DNA from: Streptomyces sp. SJL17-4 | Lineage (GTDB): Bacteria > Actinomycetota > Actinomycetes > Streptomycetales > Streptomycetaceae | Assembly: GCF_036826855.1 (NCBI RefSeq) | Contig: NZ_CP104578.1 | Coordinates: forward strand, 558,001 to 622,000 | Length of the DNA stretch: 64,000 bases | Direction of reading: 5' to 3' | Shown here: positions 39,410-47,268 of the stretch, piece after piece | Layout of the letters: each line of letters starts with the position of its first letter | Numbering within the stretch: the first letter of the stretch is position 1 | Notes under the pieces: model-generated | The model's input: only the letters and a program-made list of their open reading frames with translations | The model's database searches: none | What the model was told of the DNA's origin: nothing | Translations under genes and position numbers: made by a program

Positions 39410-40783
39410 TCACAGGCGCTGCCACAACGCCGGGACGTTCGGCGGCTGCCAGCCCGCCTGGGCCTGATGGCCCTGGAGGCAGCGGTAGCTCGCGCCGCCG
39501 TAGGTGACCACGTCACCGGCCGCGTAGACCTTGCCGGCCGCCCAGGTGCCGCCCGGCTCCGGCTCGCCCGGGCCGGGACCCGGGTCGGTGCCGGTGGTCT
39601 TCAGCGTGAGGCCGTAGTTCTGGAGCAGCGGGTTCAGTGGCTGGAAGAAGGTGGTGCCGCCGCTGGAGCAGTTCCCGGAACCGCCGGAGGTGACGCCCTG
39701 GGCCTGGCTGCCGGAGATGTACGAGCCTCCGGAGTCGCCGGGCTCGGCGCAGACCGTCGTACGGGTCACCCCGGAGATGGTGCCCTCGGGGTAGGTGACG
39801 CTCGTGTTGTGCTGCTGCACGGTGCCGCAGTGCCAGCCGGTCGTCGAGCCGGAGCGGCACACGGAGGAGCCGACGGGCTGCAGCACCGAACCGGTCACCT
39901 GGACGTTCGCGCCGCCGGAGCCCTTGACGTACGGGGTGGAGGTCCAGTTGGTGTTGGTGGCGACCCAGGCCATGTCGTTGCCGGGGAAGACCGAGCCCTG
40001 GAAGCTGCCCTGCGCCACCTGGTTGAACCCGCTGGTGGTGGTGCCCGCACGGCCGCAGTGACCGGCGGTGGCGAAGCCCTGGGTGGTGCCCCGCGTCACC
40101 GCGAAGCCGACCGAGCAGCGGCCGCCGCCACCCATGTAGTACGCGTCGCCGCCCCGGATGTCGTACAGCGGGCGGGGTGCCTGGCCGGTGCGGACGACGC
40201 GGACCAGCTCGCGCGGGACGCCGGTGGCCTTCACGAGCCGCGCCCCGGCGCCCGCCCGGGTCTCCTCGACGACCAGGACGTTGGCGCGGACGTCGACGTA
40301 GCGGACGGGCGCGTCGGTGCCCGCGGACCGGTCGAGGAGCTGCTTGGCGGCTTCCAGGGCGGTCAGACTGTGCGTCACGAGCCGGGCCCGCGCACCCGTG
40401 GCCCGTATCGCGGTCGCGTCGGCGGCGCGGGTGGTGGCCACGGTCAGGGTGCCGGCCTCGGCGCCGTCCACCCAGGCACCGGCGAAGGCGCCGCCGAGGC
40501 CCTGGCGGAGCCGGGCGGCGGTGGCGCCGGCCTCGGCCTCGTTGGCGAGGCGGGTCAGGGCCTGGGAGTGGGTGAGTCCCAGGTCGCGCCGCATGGCGTC
40601 GAGCAGTTCCGGCCGGGCGGAGTCGGCGCCCAGCGTCCGGGCGGCGGTCTGGACGGTCGGGGCGCGGTGCGGGTCCCGGGCGTCGGGGGCCGCGGCGGCG
40701 GAGCCGGCGGCCTGGAGCCCGGCCAGCGCCATTCCGGCGGCGACGAGGGCGGTACACGCCGCGCGGGCGTGTCGTCGGAGCAT
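39410..40783 (-). CDS. Streptogrisin-type serine protease with chitin-binding domain
   Basis: Secreted S1 (alpha-lytic/streptogrisin) protease, 457 residues: signal peptide (ends near SAAAA), a long alpha-lytic-type pro-region (about 40-200), mature protease starting near YDIRGGDAYYMGGGGRCSVG, a Gly/Pro linker (GPGPGEPEPGG) and a C-terminal ~45-residue chitin-binding module of the CBM5/12 type (WAAGKVYAAGDVVTYGGASY). Catalytic triad: His in FATAGHCGR, Asp in PGNDMAWV, Ser in EPGDSGGSYIS. Cysteines fit the two or three disulfides of SprC-like enzymes. The ATG at 40783 has GAGGAG upstream. A 7-bp tandem repeat lies in the leader. Confidence 0.94.
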   Translation of the reverse strand: MLRRHARAACTALVAAGMALAGLQAAGSAAAAPDARDPHRAPTVQTAARTLGADSARPELLDAMRRDLGLTHSQALTRLANEAEAGATAARLRQGLGGAFAGAWVDGAEAGTLTVATTRAADATAIRATGARARLVTHSLTALEAAKQLLDRSAGTDAPVRYVDVRANVLVVEETRAGAGARLVKATGVPRELVRVVRTGQAPRPLYDIRGGDAYYMGGGGRCSVGFAVTRGTTQGFATAGHCGRAGTTTSGFNQVAQGSFQGSVFPGNDMAWVATNTNWTSTPYVKGSGGANVQVTGSVLQPVGSSVCRSGSTTGWHCGTVQQHNTSVTYPEGTISGVTRTTVCAEPGDSGGSYISGSQAQGVTSGGSGNCSSGGTTFFQPLNPLLQNYGLTLKTTGTDPGPGPGEPEPGGTWAAGKVYAAGDVVTYGGASYRCLQGHQAQAGWQPPNVPALWQRL

Positions 40784-40832
40784 GGGGAGTCTCCTCGGTT
40801 CTCGGATCACGGTTCGGGGATCTCGGACCCCA

Positions 40833-40881
40833 GATCTCTGATCTCTGATCTCTGATCTCTGATCTCTGATCTCTGATCTCG
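40833..40881. repeat. 7-bp tandem repeat GATCTCT in the protease leader
   Basis: Six exact units of GATCTCT from 40833, then one with a final G. They lie about 50-100 nt upstream of the protease start, in its promoter/leader, where slippage could change expression. Confidence 0.93.
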
Positions 40882-40952
40882 GTGGGGATCTGCTGGAACC
40901 GTAGGGATCGCAACGAGGAGACGGCAGCTGCCGGTTGGCCCCTGCCATGACG

Positions 40953-41891
40953 TTATGCCGGGGGTGCAACCCCCGTGTGCAGCCGGCCCGCGCTGGTCGC
41001 CAGCGCCTCGGCGTGGGCGGCCCGGGTGTGGCCGAGGACGGCGGCGGACCGGGAGACCGCACGCCCTTCGGGATGCCAGCCGAGCAGGTGCCGCCACATG
41101 AGCGGGGCGCCCGCGAGAGGACGGGTCACGAGGCCCGGGGTGACGGGGAAGGTGGCCCGGCAGAGTCCGACGGCCCGGCCCACCTGCACCAGATGGACAC
41201 AGGAGGCGGTGTCCGTCTCGTACACGCACGCCGGGGTGAACCCGGCCCGTACGCAGGCTGCCGCGAAACAGTCGCCGAAGCAGCCGTCGCCCGGTACGTC
41301 GGTCCAGGCCTCCGCCGCCAGCTCGGCCAGGTCGATCTCGGTGCGGGGCGCCAGCGGATGGTCGGCGGCCAGCATCACGTACACCGGGTCGCGGGCGACC
41401 TCGGTCCAGGCCAGCCGTCCCGCCTCGGGCGGACCGCTCTCGCCGCAGACGCCGACGAGGGCGAAGTCGAGGCGGCCGTCGGCGACCCCGCCGGCGATCT
41501 CACGCTCCGACCAGGAGATGTACGTGGTGACAGAAGCACCGGGGTCCTCGCGCGCGATCCGGTCGACCAGGCCGCCGAGCAGCGGCCCGTGGGTGCCGCC
41601 GAGCCGGTAGCCCTCCGCCCCGCTCCTGGCGAACCGCACCGCCTCCTCCTGCAGCTCGCAGACGGCGGGCAGCACCACCCGCGCCCGTTCGAGCACCAGG
41701 TCACCGAGTGCCGTGGCCCGTACGCCCTCCCGGCCGCGCTCGAACAGGGCGCCGCCCAGGGCCCGTTCGATCCGCTTGAGCTGAGCACTGAGCGCCGGCT
41801 GCGCGAGCCCGAGCGCGGTCGCGGCGCGCGTGAGGCTGCCCGCGTCCGCGATGGCCCGGATCGTCTTGAGGTGTCTCAGCTCCAAGTCCAT
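40953..41891 (-). CDS. LysR-family transcription regulator
   Basis: 312 residues from ATG 41891 (MDLELRHLKTIRAIADAGSL). Winged HTH AATALGLAQPALSAQLKRIE, followed by a LysR effector domain (LRATAL... to the C-terminus; RVLA-type beta strands less clear). It is followed on the same strand, 169 nt on, by the secreted protease and is divergent from the GPP34 gene 229 nt away, so either could be a target. The effector domain contains several Cys (GDGCFGDCFAAAC), unusual but of unknown meaning. Confidence 0.9.
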   Translation of the reverse strand: MDLELRHLKTIRAIADAGSLTRAATALGLAQPALSAQLKRIERALGGALFERGREGVRATALGDLVLERARVVLPAVCELQEEAVRFARSGAEGYRLGGTHGPLLGGLVDRIAREDPGASVTTYISWSEREIAGGVADGRLDFALVGVCGESGPPEAGRLAWTEVARDPVYVMLAADHPLAPRTEIDLAELAAEAWTDVPGDGCFGDCFAAACVRAGFTPACVYETDTASCVHLVQVGRAVGLCRATFPVTPGLVTRPLAGAPLMWRHLLGWHPEGRAVSRSAAVLGHTRAAHAEALATSAGRLHTGVAPPA

Positions 41892-42120
41892 AGCGAGAGC
41901 TTGACGCCCCGGCCCGCTGTGGTCCAGACCAAGGGACGGCCAGAATTCCACCGCGCCCGGGGAACGACGCAGGTCACAGCGGGCGGACGCCCACCGGCGG
42001 GAACCGCATCGGTGCTCCACTCGTCCTCAGGTTCGAAGGGTGCCGGGGGACGGTCGACCGTATCGTGGCACCGCACACGCGCGCATGCGGAGGTCGCATG
42101 CGGAAGGTGAGGGGTACGGG

Positions 42121-42786
42121 GTGGCGGTCACGCTCGCGGAGGAGATCATGCTGCTGTCCCTGGACGACGTGTCCGGGGTCGCGAAGGAGCGGCAGGCCGC
42201 CGCGTGGGCGGTCGCGGGCGGCATCCTGCTCGATCTCGTGCTGGCAGGGCGCGTGTCGGTCGACGACGGGCGGCTGCGGGTGACGGACGCGACGCCCACC
42301 GAGGTGCCGCTGCTCGACGAGCGACTGCGGCAGGTCGACACGTGGTGCGCGAAGAAGGGCAGGGCCCCGAAGGTCACCGAGTGGCTGACGAAGGACCACA
42401 CCAAGGCCGTCAAGGCCACGGTCGAGAGCCTCCGCGAGCGCGGCCTGGTGCGCCAGGAGCGGCAGCGGGTGATGGGCCTCTTCCCCGTGGCCCGCTACCC
42501 GGAGGCGGACGGCACCGTGGAACGCGAGCTGCGGGCCAGGCTGCACACGGTCCTCGCCACCGGGCCGACCCACAGCGCCCGCACCACGGGCCTCCTCGCC
42601 CTGATCCACGGTGCCAAGCTCCACCGCCTCGCGTTCCCCGACGTGCCCCGCAAGGAGGTCGCGGCCCGCCTGGAGGAGCTGACGGCCGGCCAGTGGGCCG
42701 CGGAGGGCGTGCGGCGGGCGATCCGGGACATGCAGGCCGCGATGCTCGCGGTCACGGCGGCCACGATGGTGACGGTCACCAGCTGA
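42121..42786 (+). CDS. GPP34 (GOLPH3/Vps74-like) family protein
   Basis: 221 residues from a GTG with GAGGGG upstream. The start LAEEIMLLSLDDVSGVAKER and the later LLDERLRQVDTWCAKKGRAP and RARLHTVLATGPTHSARTTG are typical of bacterial GPP34 proteins, homologous to a eukaryotic phosphoinositide-binding Golgi protein. In Streptomyces these are numerous and their role is unknown; peripheral membrane association is a guess from the family. A -10-like TATCGT is at 42061-42066. Confidence 0.92.
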   Translation: MAVTLAEEIMLLSLDDVSGVAKERQAAAWAVAGGILLDLVLAGRVSVDDGRLRVTDATPTEVPLLDERLRQVDTWCAKKGRAPKVTEWLTKDHTKAVKATVESLRERGLVRQERQRVMGLFPVARYPEADGTVERELRARLHTVLATGPTHSARTTGLLALIHGAKLHRLAFPDVPRKEVAARLEELTAGQWAAEGVRRAIRDMQAAMLAVTAATMVTVTS

Positions 42787-42818
42787 CCGACCGCGCGAGG
42801 CGCGGTTCGACGCGGTGC

Positions 42819-42882
42819 GGAGCGCGGATTGGGGAGCGGACCGGAGCGCGGACCGGAGCGGACCGCAGCGCGGACCGGAGCA
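42819..42882 (+). repeat. Imperfect direct repeats GGAGCGCGGAC/GGAGCGGACC
   Basis: Five or six overlapping copies of GGAGCG(C)GGACC between the GPP34 and ATP-grasp genes. Non-coding, no function seen. Confidence 0.7.
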
Positions 42883-43033
42883 GGCCCCCACGGCCCGCCC
42901 CGGTCCGCCACCACTCTCCCCGCCGCCACTCACGAATCACTCACGTTCCGCTAACGCGGTGGCGGTGTGCCGCGCGGTAGTCTGCGCGCCGTTCCGAGCA
43001 CGTACCCGATTCCTTCAGGGAAGCGAGCGGCAG

Positions 43034-44371
43034 ATGACCGACCTGAGCCGGATACACGTGGCCGAGTGCCTGGGCGGGAACCGCGGGCTCGCCGAGGCCG
43101 TGGCACGGGCCGAACTGCCTCCGGCATTCGAGGATGCGTGGCGCGCGCATATGCTGCCCCGGCCCTGGTTCGTACGGGCTTCGGAGACGGCCGCGTTCGC
43201 GCGGGACCTGGAGGGGCTCTTCGAGCTGCTCGTGTCGCTGCCGCTCCGGCTCTTCGACGGGGACCTCGACCGGTACGCGGCGGAGGTCGGGATCGACCCC
43301 ACGCTCGCCGCTCTGCTCCGCCGGGGCGGCTCCGGCGTCCCGGCCAAGTTCGGCCGCGCCGACGCGTACCACGACGGCACCGCGTACAAGCTCCTGGAGT
43401 TCAACCTCGGCAGCGAGGTCGGTGGCGTCGACATGGCCGTGTTCAACCAGAGGCTGCTGCGGGTGCCCGCATTCGCGGACTTCGCGCGCGTGCACGGGCT
43501 CGACCACGTGGACATCGCCGCGCGGACGGCCACCGTCCTGCGGGACCGTGCCAGGCCGGCGCAGTCCGGTGGCGGGGACCCGGTGGTCGGGCTGATCGAG
43601 GGGCGCGGCGGCATCGCCCCGTACGGAACGCTGATGCGCGCCACGGTCGAGGCGATGGCCGAGCAGGGCATCGATGTGCGGATCGGCGAGATCGACGACG
43701 TACGCACCCGGTCCGACGGCAAACTCACCCTGAACGGCACCCCGCTGGACCTGGTCCTGCGGAACTTCGCGGCGAGTCAGCTGCTCGACGACCCGGCGGG
43801 CCCCGACGTGGCGGAACCGTTCTTCCGCGCCCACCAGGCCGGCCGGACCATCCTGTTCACGTCGCTGGAGAGCGGCTTCTACGCGAACAAGAGCGCCCTC
43901 GCGCTGCTCACCGACCCGCGCGGGAGCGGCTCGTTCGACGCCGACGAGCGGGCCCTCGTCGACCGGGTCCTGCCGTGGAGCCGTACGCTGCACGGCTCCG
44001 TTCCGGCCGAAGTGGTCGACCTCTGCCGGGAGCGGCGGGAGCAGCTCATCCTCAAGCCGGGCGCCGGGTACGGCGGCCTTGACACCTTCGTCGGCTGGGA
44101 GTCCACGGACGCCGAATGGGACAAGGCGGTGCGCGTCGCGGTCGAGCGCGGCGGTTACGTGGCGCAGGAACGGGTCGTACCGCGGCCGGAGCCCGTGTAC
44201 GACCCCGCGACCGGCGAGGTCGACGACTGGATCGCGGCGCTCGGCGTCTTCCTCACCGACGAGGGGTACGCGGGCACGCACGCGCGTGCCAACCGCGCCG
44301 ACGGGGGCGCGATCGTCGGAATGAGCAGCAACCCGGACACCCGGATGGTGGGCGTGTTCTCGCACCCGTGA
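43034..44371 (+). CDS. Circularly permuted ATP-grasp-like protein
   Basis: 445 residues. Resembles glutathionylspermidine-synthase-like / circularly permuted ATP-grasp proteins: KLLEFNLGSEVGGVDMAVFN (a substrate/metal region) and late EQLILKPGAGYGGLDTFVGW (ATP-binding Lys and Gly loop), with acidic residues GEVDDWIAALGVF near the end. Such enzymes use ATP to form an amide between a carboxylate and an amine; the substrate is not predictable. The ATG at 43034 has only a weak GAAG ribosome site. Stand-alone, with no obvious peptide precursor or partner enzyme beside it. Confidence 0.82.
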   Translation: MTDLSRIHVAECLGGNRGLAEAVARAELPPAFEDAWRAHMLPRPWFVRASETAAFARDLEGLFELLVSLPLRLFDGDLDRYAAEVGIDPTLAALLRRGGSGVPAKFGRADAYHDGTAYKLLEFNLGSEVGGVDMAVFNQRLLRVPAFADFARVHGLDHVDIAARTATVLRDRARPAQSGGGDPVVGLIEGRGGIAPYGTLMRATVEAMAEQGIDVRIGEIDDVRTRSDGKLTLNGTPLDLVLRNFAASQLLDDPAGPDVAEPFFRAHQAGRTILFTSLESGFYANKSALALLTDPRGSGSFDADERALVDRVLPWSRTLHGSVPAEVVDLCRERREQLILKPGAGYGGLDTFVGWESTDAEWDKAVRVAVERGGYVAQERVVPRPEPVYDPATGEVDDWIAALGVFLTDEGYAGTHARANRADGGAIVGMSSNPDTRMVGVFSHP

Positions 44372-44425
44372 CACGCGGAGGGCGGGGCGGCGTGACCGGC
44401 TCGCTTCCCCCTCCGGTTCCTGGCC

Positions 44426-45400
44426 CTACTCCTCATCCTTCTTCCAGGGCCCGACGCCGAGCTTCCCCGTCGTGCCGAGGTCGAGTTCGGGGATCACCGT
44501 CACCGGGGCGGCGCCCGGCTTCACCCACACGCGCGCGTAGGGGGCGTTCACGGGGCCGTCGACTCCCCCTTCGACGGTGTTGCGCCAGACCAGTCCGGCG
44601 CGGGCTCGCTCGCCCGGCAGCAGTTCGAGCGGCTGCGGCGGCCCGTCCGCGCCGGTGCCTCCGGCGATGGCTTCGCCGCCCTGGACGATCGACACGCTTC
44701 CGACGCGGTCGTGGTCCTCGTCGCGGATCTCGATACGGGGATAGCCGTTGAGCCGGTACGGCCGCGTGCCGCAGTTCTCCAGGTGGAGTCCGACGACCCG
44801 CAGCCCCATGGCTGCGTCGCCGTCGTCGGCGTACACCCGCACACCCGTGGGCGGGCAGGTCCCGCCCTCGTTCGGCGCCTCGGCGGCCGGGAAGCTCCGC
44901 ACCTTCACGATGCGCGCTTGCACCCCTCCGGCGGCGTCCGGGGGAATGTCGGAGGCGGTGACGGTACGCCGGACCGTATGGCCGGGGGCGACGGTCTCGA
45001 CGGTGTCCTCGACGTCGCTGAGCGCCCGGCCCGATTCCGACCGGAAGCCGACGGTGACGACGTAGGTGAAGGGCCGGGTCTCCCGGCTGGTGAGGGTGTA
45101 CGCCGCGCAGGGAAGGGCGGAGCCACCGGAGTCGGCGCCTCCGCCCGTCCCGATGATCGTGACGCCGTCCTGGTCCGGTGCCACGGACGCCGTGGGTATG
45201 ACGGCGCTCGCGGAAGGGTTCGATCCGGGCCCGCAGGCGGGTGGTGGCGTGGTCCCGGATGCCTCGGCCCCGCCCTGCTCCGTTCCGCAAGCGGTGAGCA
45301 GGAGAAGCCCGGCGACGGCGGGGAGGGTCAAGCCGTTGAGACGGGTGAGGCGGTTGAGGCGGTTGAGGCGGTTGAGGCGGTTGAGGCGAGTACGACGCAT
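44426..45400 (-). CDS. DUF4232-type lipoprotein with repetitive signal peptide
   Basis: 324 residues. Lipobox LTAC (Cys about residue 38). The signal peptide n-region is a run of Arg-Leu-Asn repeats (RLNRLNRLNRLNRLTRLNG) coded by a 9-bp tandem repeat. The exported part has a Thr/Pro linker, then a beta-rich body; the C-terminal ~150 residues (LRVVGLHLENCGTRPYRLNG, RIEIRDEDHDRVG, ERARAGLVWRN) match the DUF4232 pattern common in Streptomyces. Function unknown; extracellular face of the membrane. Confidence 0.88.
   Translation of the reverse strand: MRRTRLNRLNRLNRLNRLTRLNGLTLPAVAGLLLLTACGTEQGGAEASGTTPPPACGPGSNPSASAVIPTASVAPDQDGVTIIGTGGGADSGGSALPCAAYTLTSRETRPFTYVVTVGFRSESGRALSDVEDTVETVAPGHTVRRTVTASDIPPDAAGGVQARIVKVRSFPAAEAPNEGGTCPPTGVRVYADDGDAAMGLRVVGLHLENCGTRPYRLNGYPRIEIRDEDHDRVGSVSIVQGGEAIAGGTGADGPPQPLELLPGERARAGLVWRNTVEGGVDGPVNAPYARVWVKPGAAPVTVIPELDLGTTGKLGVGPWKKDEE
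45343..45387 (-). repeat. 9-bp tandem repeat in a signal peptide
   Basis: Four exact GGTTGAGGC units plus one variant (plus-strand reading) within the lipoprotein gene. Unit changes keep the frame and alter only the length of the basic n-region. Confidence 0.9.
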
Positions 45401-45532
45401 GGGGAGAGTTGATCAGAACCGGCGTCCTCCGGCGATGGCGGGCGTCACCCTGCCCGTACCTGCCGGCATGCCCGCATCAGGCGCGTGAAAAGGCGTGTCG
45501 CCGCCGGTGGTCGCTCGCCTAGCCTCCGAGCC

Positions 45533-46327
45533 ATGCGCCAGCACGAGAACCGGCACCGAGGACGCGACCGGCGTCCGGCCCGCCGCACCACGGGACCGGC
45601 CCCGGCCCAGCCGGTGCAGTCGAACCTGCCGCCGGTCGACGGTGCTCGTGTCGTGCTCGTCGGGTACTTCTCCGCGAAGGAGAAGCACTTCGGTGCGCTC
45701 ATGGACGCGGCCGCCATGGCGCTGGCCGCACGCGGCGCGCGGATCGTGGGCCGGTTCGTCCAGCGGCGCGGCGTCTCGGACGGCGGCGTCGCGAAGATGG
45801 CCCTGCCGTTCTCGTCGCGGACCCTGCTGCGTTCCGGCAAGGTCCGCGAGGTGGCCTCGGCGTGCGAGGAGGTCCGTGCCGACGCGGCGGTGTTCGTGAC
45901 ACCGCTGACGGAACTGCAGCAACGCACGCTGACGGTACTGCTGGGCTGCCCCGCCCTGAGTCTCGTCGAAGCCCTGGATGCGACCGGCCACTCGGCGGGA
46001 CCCGGGGAGGCCCGCTCTAGGAAACGCCCCCCGCGCCGCGCGGGCGGCGGCCGTACGGAGCCTCAGGCGCCGGCGGCCAGCTCGGCGTTCGCGCGATCCG
46101 TGACCAGGGTCAGCACCCGGCCCGCGACCACCAGGTCCTCGTCCGGGATGCCGGCGTACAGCCGGGCGGAGATCTCGGCGGATGCGGCCGAGGTGACCTC
46201 GTACAACTCCCTTCCGGTGTCCGTGAGTCGCACCCGGGCCTGGTCCGTCGGCGCCGCCTCCAGCACCTTCGCGGCCGTCAGCTCCTCGATCACGCCGGAG
46301 ACGACCGACGCATCGATCTTCAGATGA
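45533..46327 (+). CDS. HflX N-terminal-domain-like protein, 3' end uncertain
   Basis: Residues about 35-145 clearly resemble the N-terminal GTP-binding-associated domain of HflX (VVLVGYFSAKEKHFGALMDA, RGVSDGGVAKMALPFSSRTL, RSGKVREVASACEEV), but the G domain is absent. The ATG at 45533 follows a -10-like TAGCCT (45520-45525) by 7 nt, so the mRNA is probably leaderless. After LVEALDATGHSAG the reading frame continues for ~110 residues of low-quality Arg/Ser/Thr sequence, antisense to a MarR gene (46063-46515). A stop (TAG 46018-46020) exists in another frame, so a recent frameshift near 45960-46010 may have removed the native stop. Stand-alone HflX-N proteins exist in Streptomyces; function unknown. 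Confidence 0.65.
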   Translation: MRQHENRHRGRDRRPARRTTGPAPAQPVQSNLPPVDGARVVLVGYFSAKEKHFGALMDAAAMALAARGARIVGRFVQRRGVSDGGVAKMALPFSSRTLLRSGKVREVASACEEVRADAAVFVTPLTELQQRTLTVLLGCPALSLVEALDATGHSAGPGEARSRKRPPRRAGGGRTEPQAPAASSAFARSVTRVSTRPATTRSSSGMPAYSRAEISADAAEVTSYNSLPVSVSRTRAWSVGAASSTFAAVSSSITPETTDASIFR

Positions 46328-46515
46328 CCGGTGACCTCGCCGACGAGCTCGTCGCGGCCGATGGACTCGCCCGCGGCCACGACGGCCCGGAGGGTGACAC
46401 CCTGGTGGAACGTCATGCCGTGACGGGTCAGGACGCCTTCCAGGCAGGCTCGCGCCGCGTGGTGCGCCAGGGCCAGAGCCCGGCTGTTGGCGCGGGGTGC
46501 GGTGGTGGTGGTCAT
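46063..46515 (-). CDS. MarR-like regulator, coupled to an upstream MarR
   Basis: 150 residues. A winged-helix pattern is visible: GRDELVGEVTGHLKIDASVV (HTH) and LEAAPTDQARVRLTDTGREL (wing). The ATG at 46515 overlaps the stop of the preceding MarR gene (ATGA), so both are made from one message. Regulation by the operator at 47005-47034 is likely. Confidence 0.83.
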   Translation of the reverse strand: MTTTTAPRANSRALALAHHAARACLEGVLTRHGMTFHQGVTLRAVVAAGESIGRDELVGEVTGHLKIDASVVSGVIEELTAAKVLEAAPTDQARVRLTDTGRELYEVTSAASAEISARLYAGIPDEDLVVAGRVLTLVTDRANAELAAGA

Positions 46516-46994
46516 GATTGCTCCTCGTCGTTCTCGGTGTGCGGATCAAGAGGTGCGTCGAGCAGGATCGCCAGCTCGCGGGTGAACTCCCGCGTACGCG
46601 GGCCGGTCCGGCCCCCGAGCGGCGCGAGCAACTGGTCCAGGAGGCGCTGGACGACCGTGATCGCCCGACGTGTGACGTCGAGCCCCTGCTCGGTGAGCGA
46701 AAGCTGCATGGCGCGCGGGTCGTCGGGGTCGCGGGTCCGATCCAGGAGTCCGGACGCCTCCAGGGCGCGGGCGAGCTTGGAGACGTACAACGGCTCCATC
46801 CCCGTCCGGTCGGCGAGGCCACGCTGACTGGGCCGCAGCCCGGAGCGCGACATGCCGTACAACGACGCCATCACCACGTACTGGGCATGGGTCAGGCCCA
46901 GCGGAGCGACCGCCCGGTCGACGGCCACACGCCACTTCATCGACAAGCGCCAGACCAGAAATCCCGCCGTGGCGCCGTTGGTTGCTGAACTCAC
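46512..46994 (-). CDS. MarR-family regulator
   Basis: 160 residues from a GTG at 46994 (MSSATNGATAGFLVW). Clear MarR fold: LTHAQYVVMASLYGMSRSGL, recognition helix PLYVSKLARALEASGLLDRT, wing DPDDPRAMQLSLTEQG. Divergent from an amidohydrolase gene; the operator-like inverted repeat between them suggests that it represses itself, its MarR partner and perhaps the amidohydrolase. Two different MarR genes in one coupled operon is unusual and could give a heterodimer. Confidence 0.9.
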   Translation of the reverse strand: MSSATNGATAGFLVWRLSMKWRVAVDRAVAPLGLTHAQYVVMASLYGMSRSGLRPSQRGLADRTGMEPLYVSKLARALEASGLLDRTRDPDDPRAMQLSLTEQGLDVTRRAITVVQRLLDQLLAPLGGRTGPRTREFTRELAILLDAPLDPHTENDEEQS

Positions 46995-47004
46995 ACTGGA
47001 TACC

Positions 47005-47034
47005 GTACATGGCTACTATGTACATGGCTACTAT
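47005..47034. promoter_or_regulatory. MarR operator: tandem 15-bp repeat with inverted arms
   Basis: GTACATGGCTACTAT occurs twice in direct tandem (47005-47019, 47020-47034). Across the junction GTACAT and ATGTAC form 6-bp inverted arms with a 7-nt spacer (47005-47023), a good MarR dimer site 11 nt upstream of the MarR start. Confidence 0.75.
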
Positions 47035-47174
47035 TTCCGGGGGGTGAACGCCGAAGCGAACGCCGGAGCGAACGCCGGGCCGAACGCGTCCGCGTTGCGG
47101 ACGTAGCGGTAGAGGGCGGTGGGGTCGGCGCCGAGCGCGGCGTCGAGTGGCCGTACGCAGACTCGTTCGACCTT
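47031..47174 (-). pseudogene. Remnant of a TetR gene (second half of the HTH)
   Basis: On the minus strand the frame ending at 47031 reads DAALGADPTALYRYVRNADAF, the turn and recognition helix of a TetR regulator (compare LGVDPTALYRHF-type sequences). The rest of the regulator is missing on both sides; the 3' part is a repeat coding Phe-(A/G)-Pro-Ala. There is no start or upstream HTH half, so it looks like a decayed fragment rather than a gene. Confidence 0.55.
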
Positions 47175-47268
47175 GCCCGCCCTTATGTCGACACCATTGA
47201 CGTGTATACGGCGGTGCGGATTGCATGGCGTCGGAACCCGCCGTCGCACGCCCCCCAGGAGCACCCCC

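Noticed and set aside
40833..40881. CRISPR-like repeat
   Set aside because: Seven-base units in direct contact without spacers; a simple tandem repeat.
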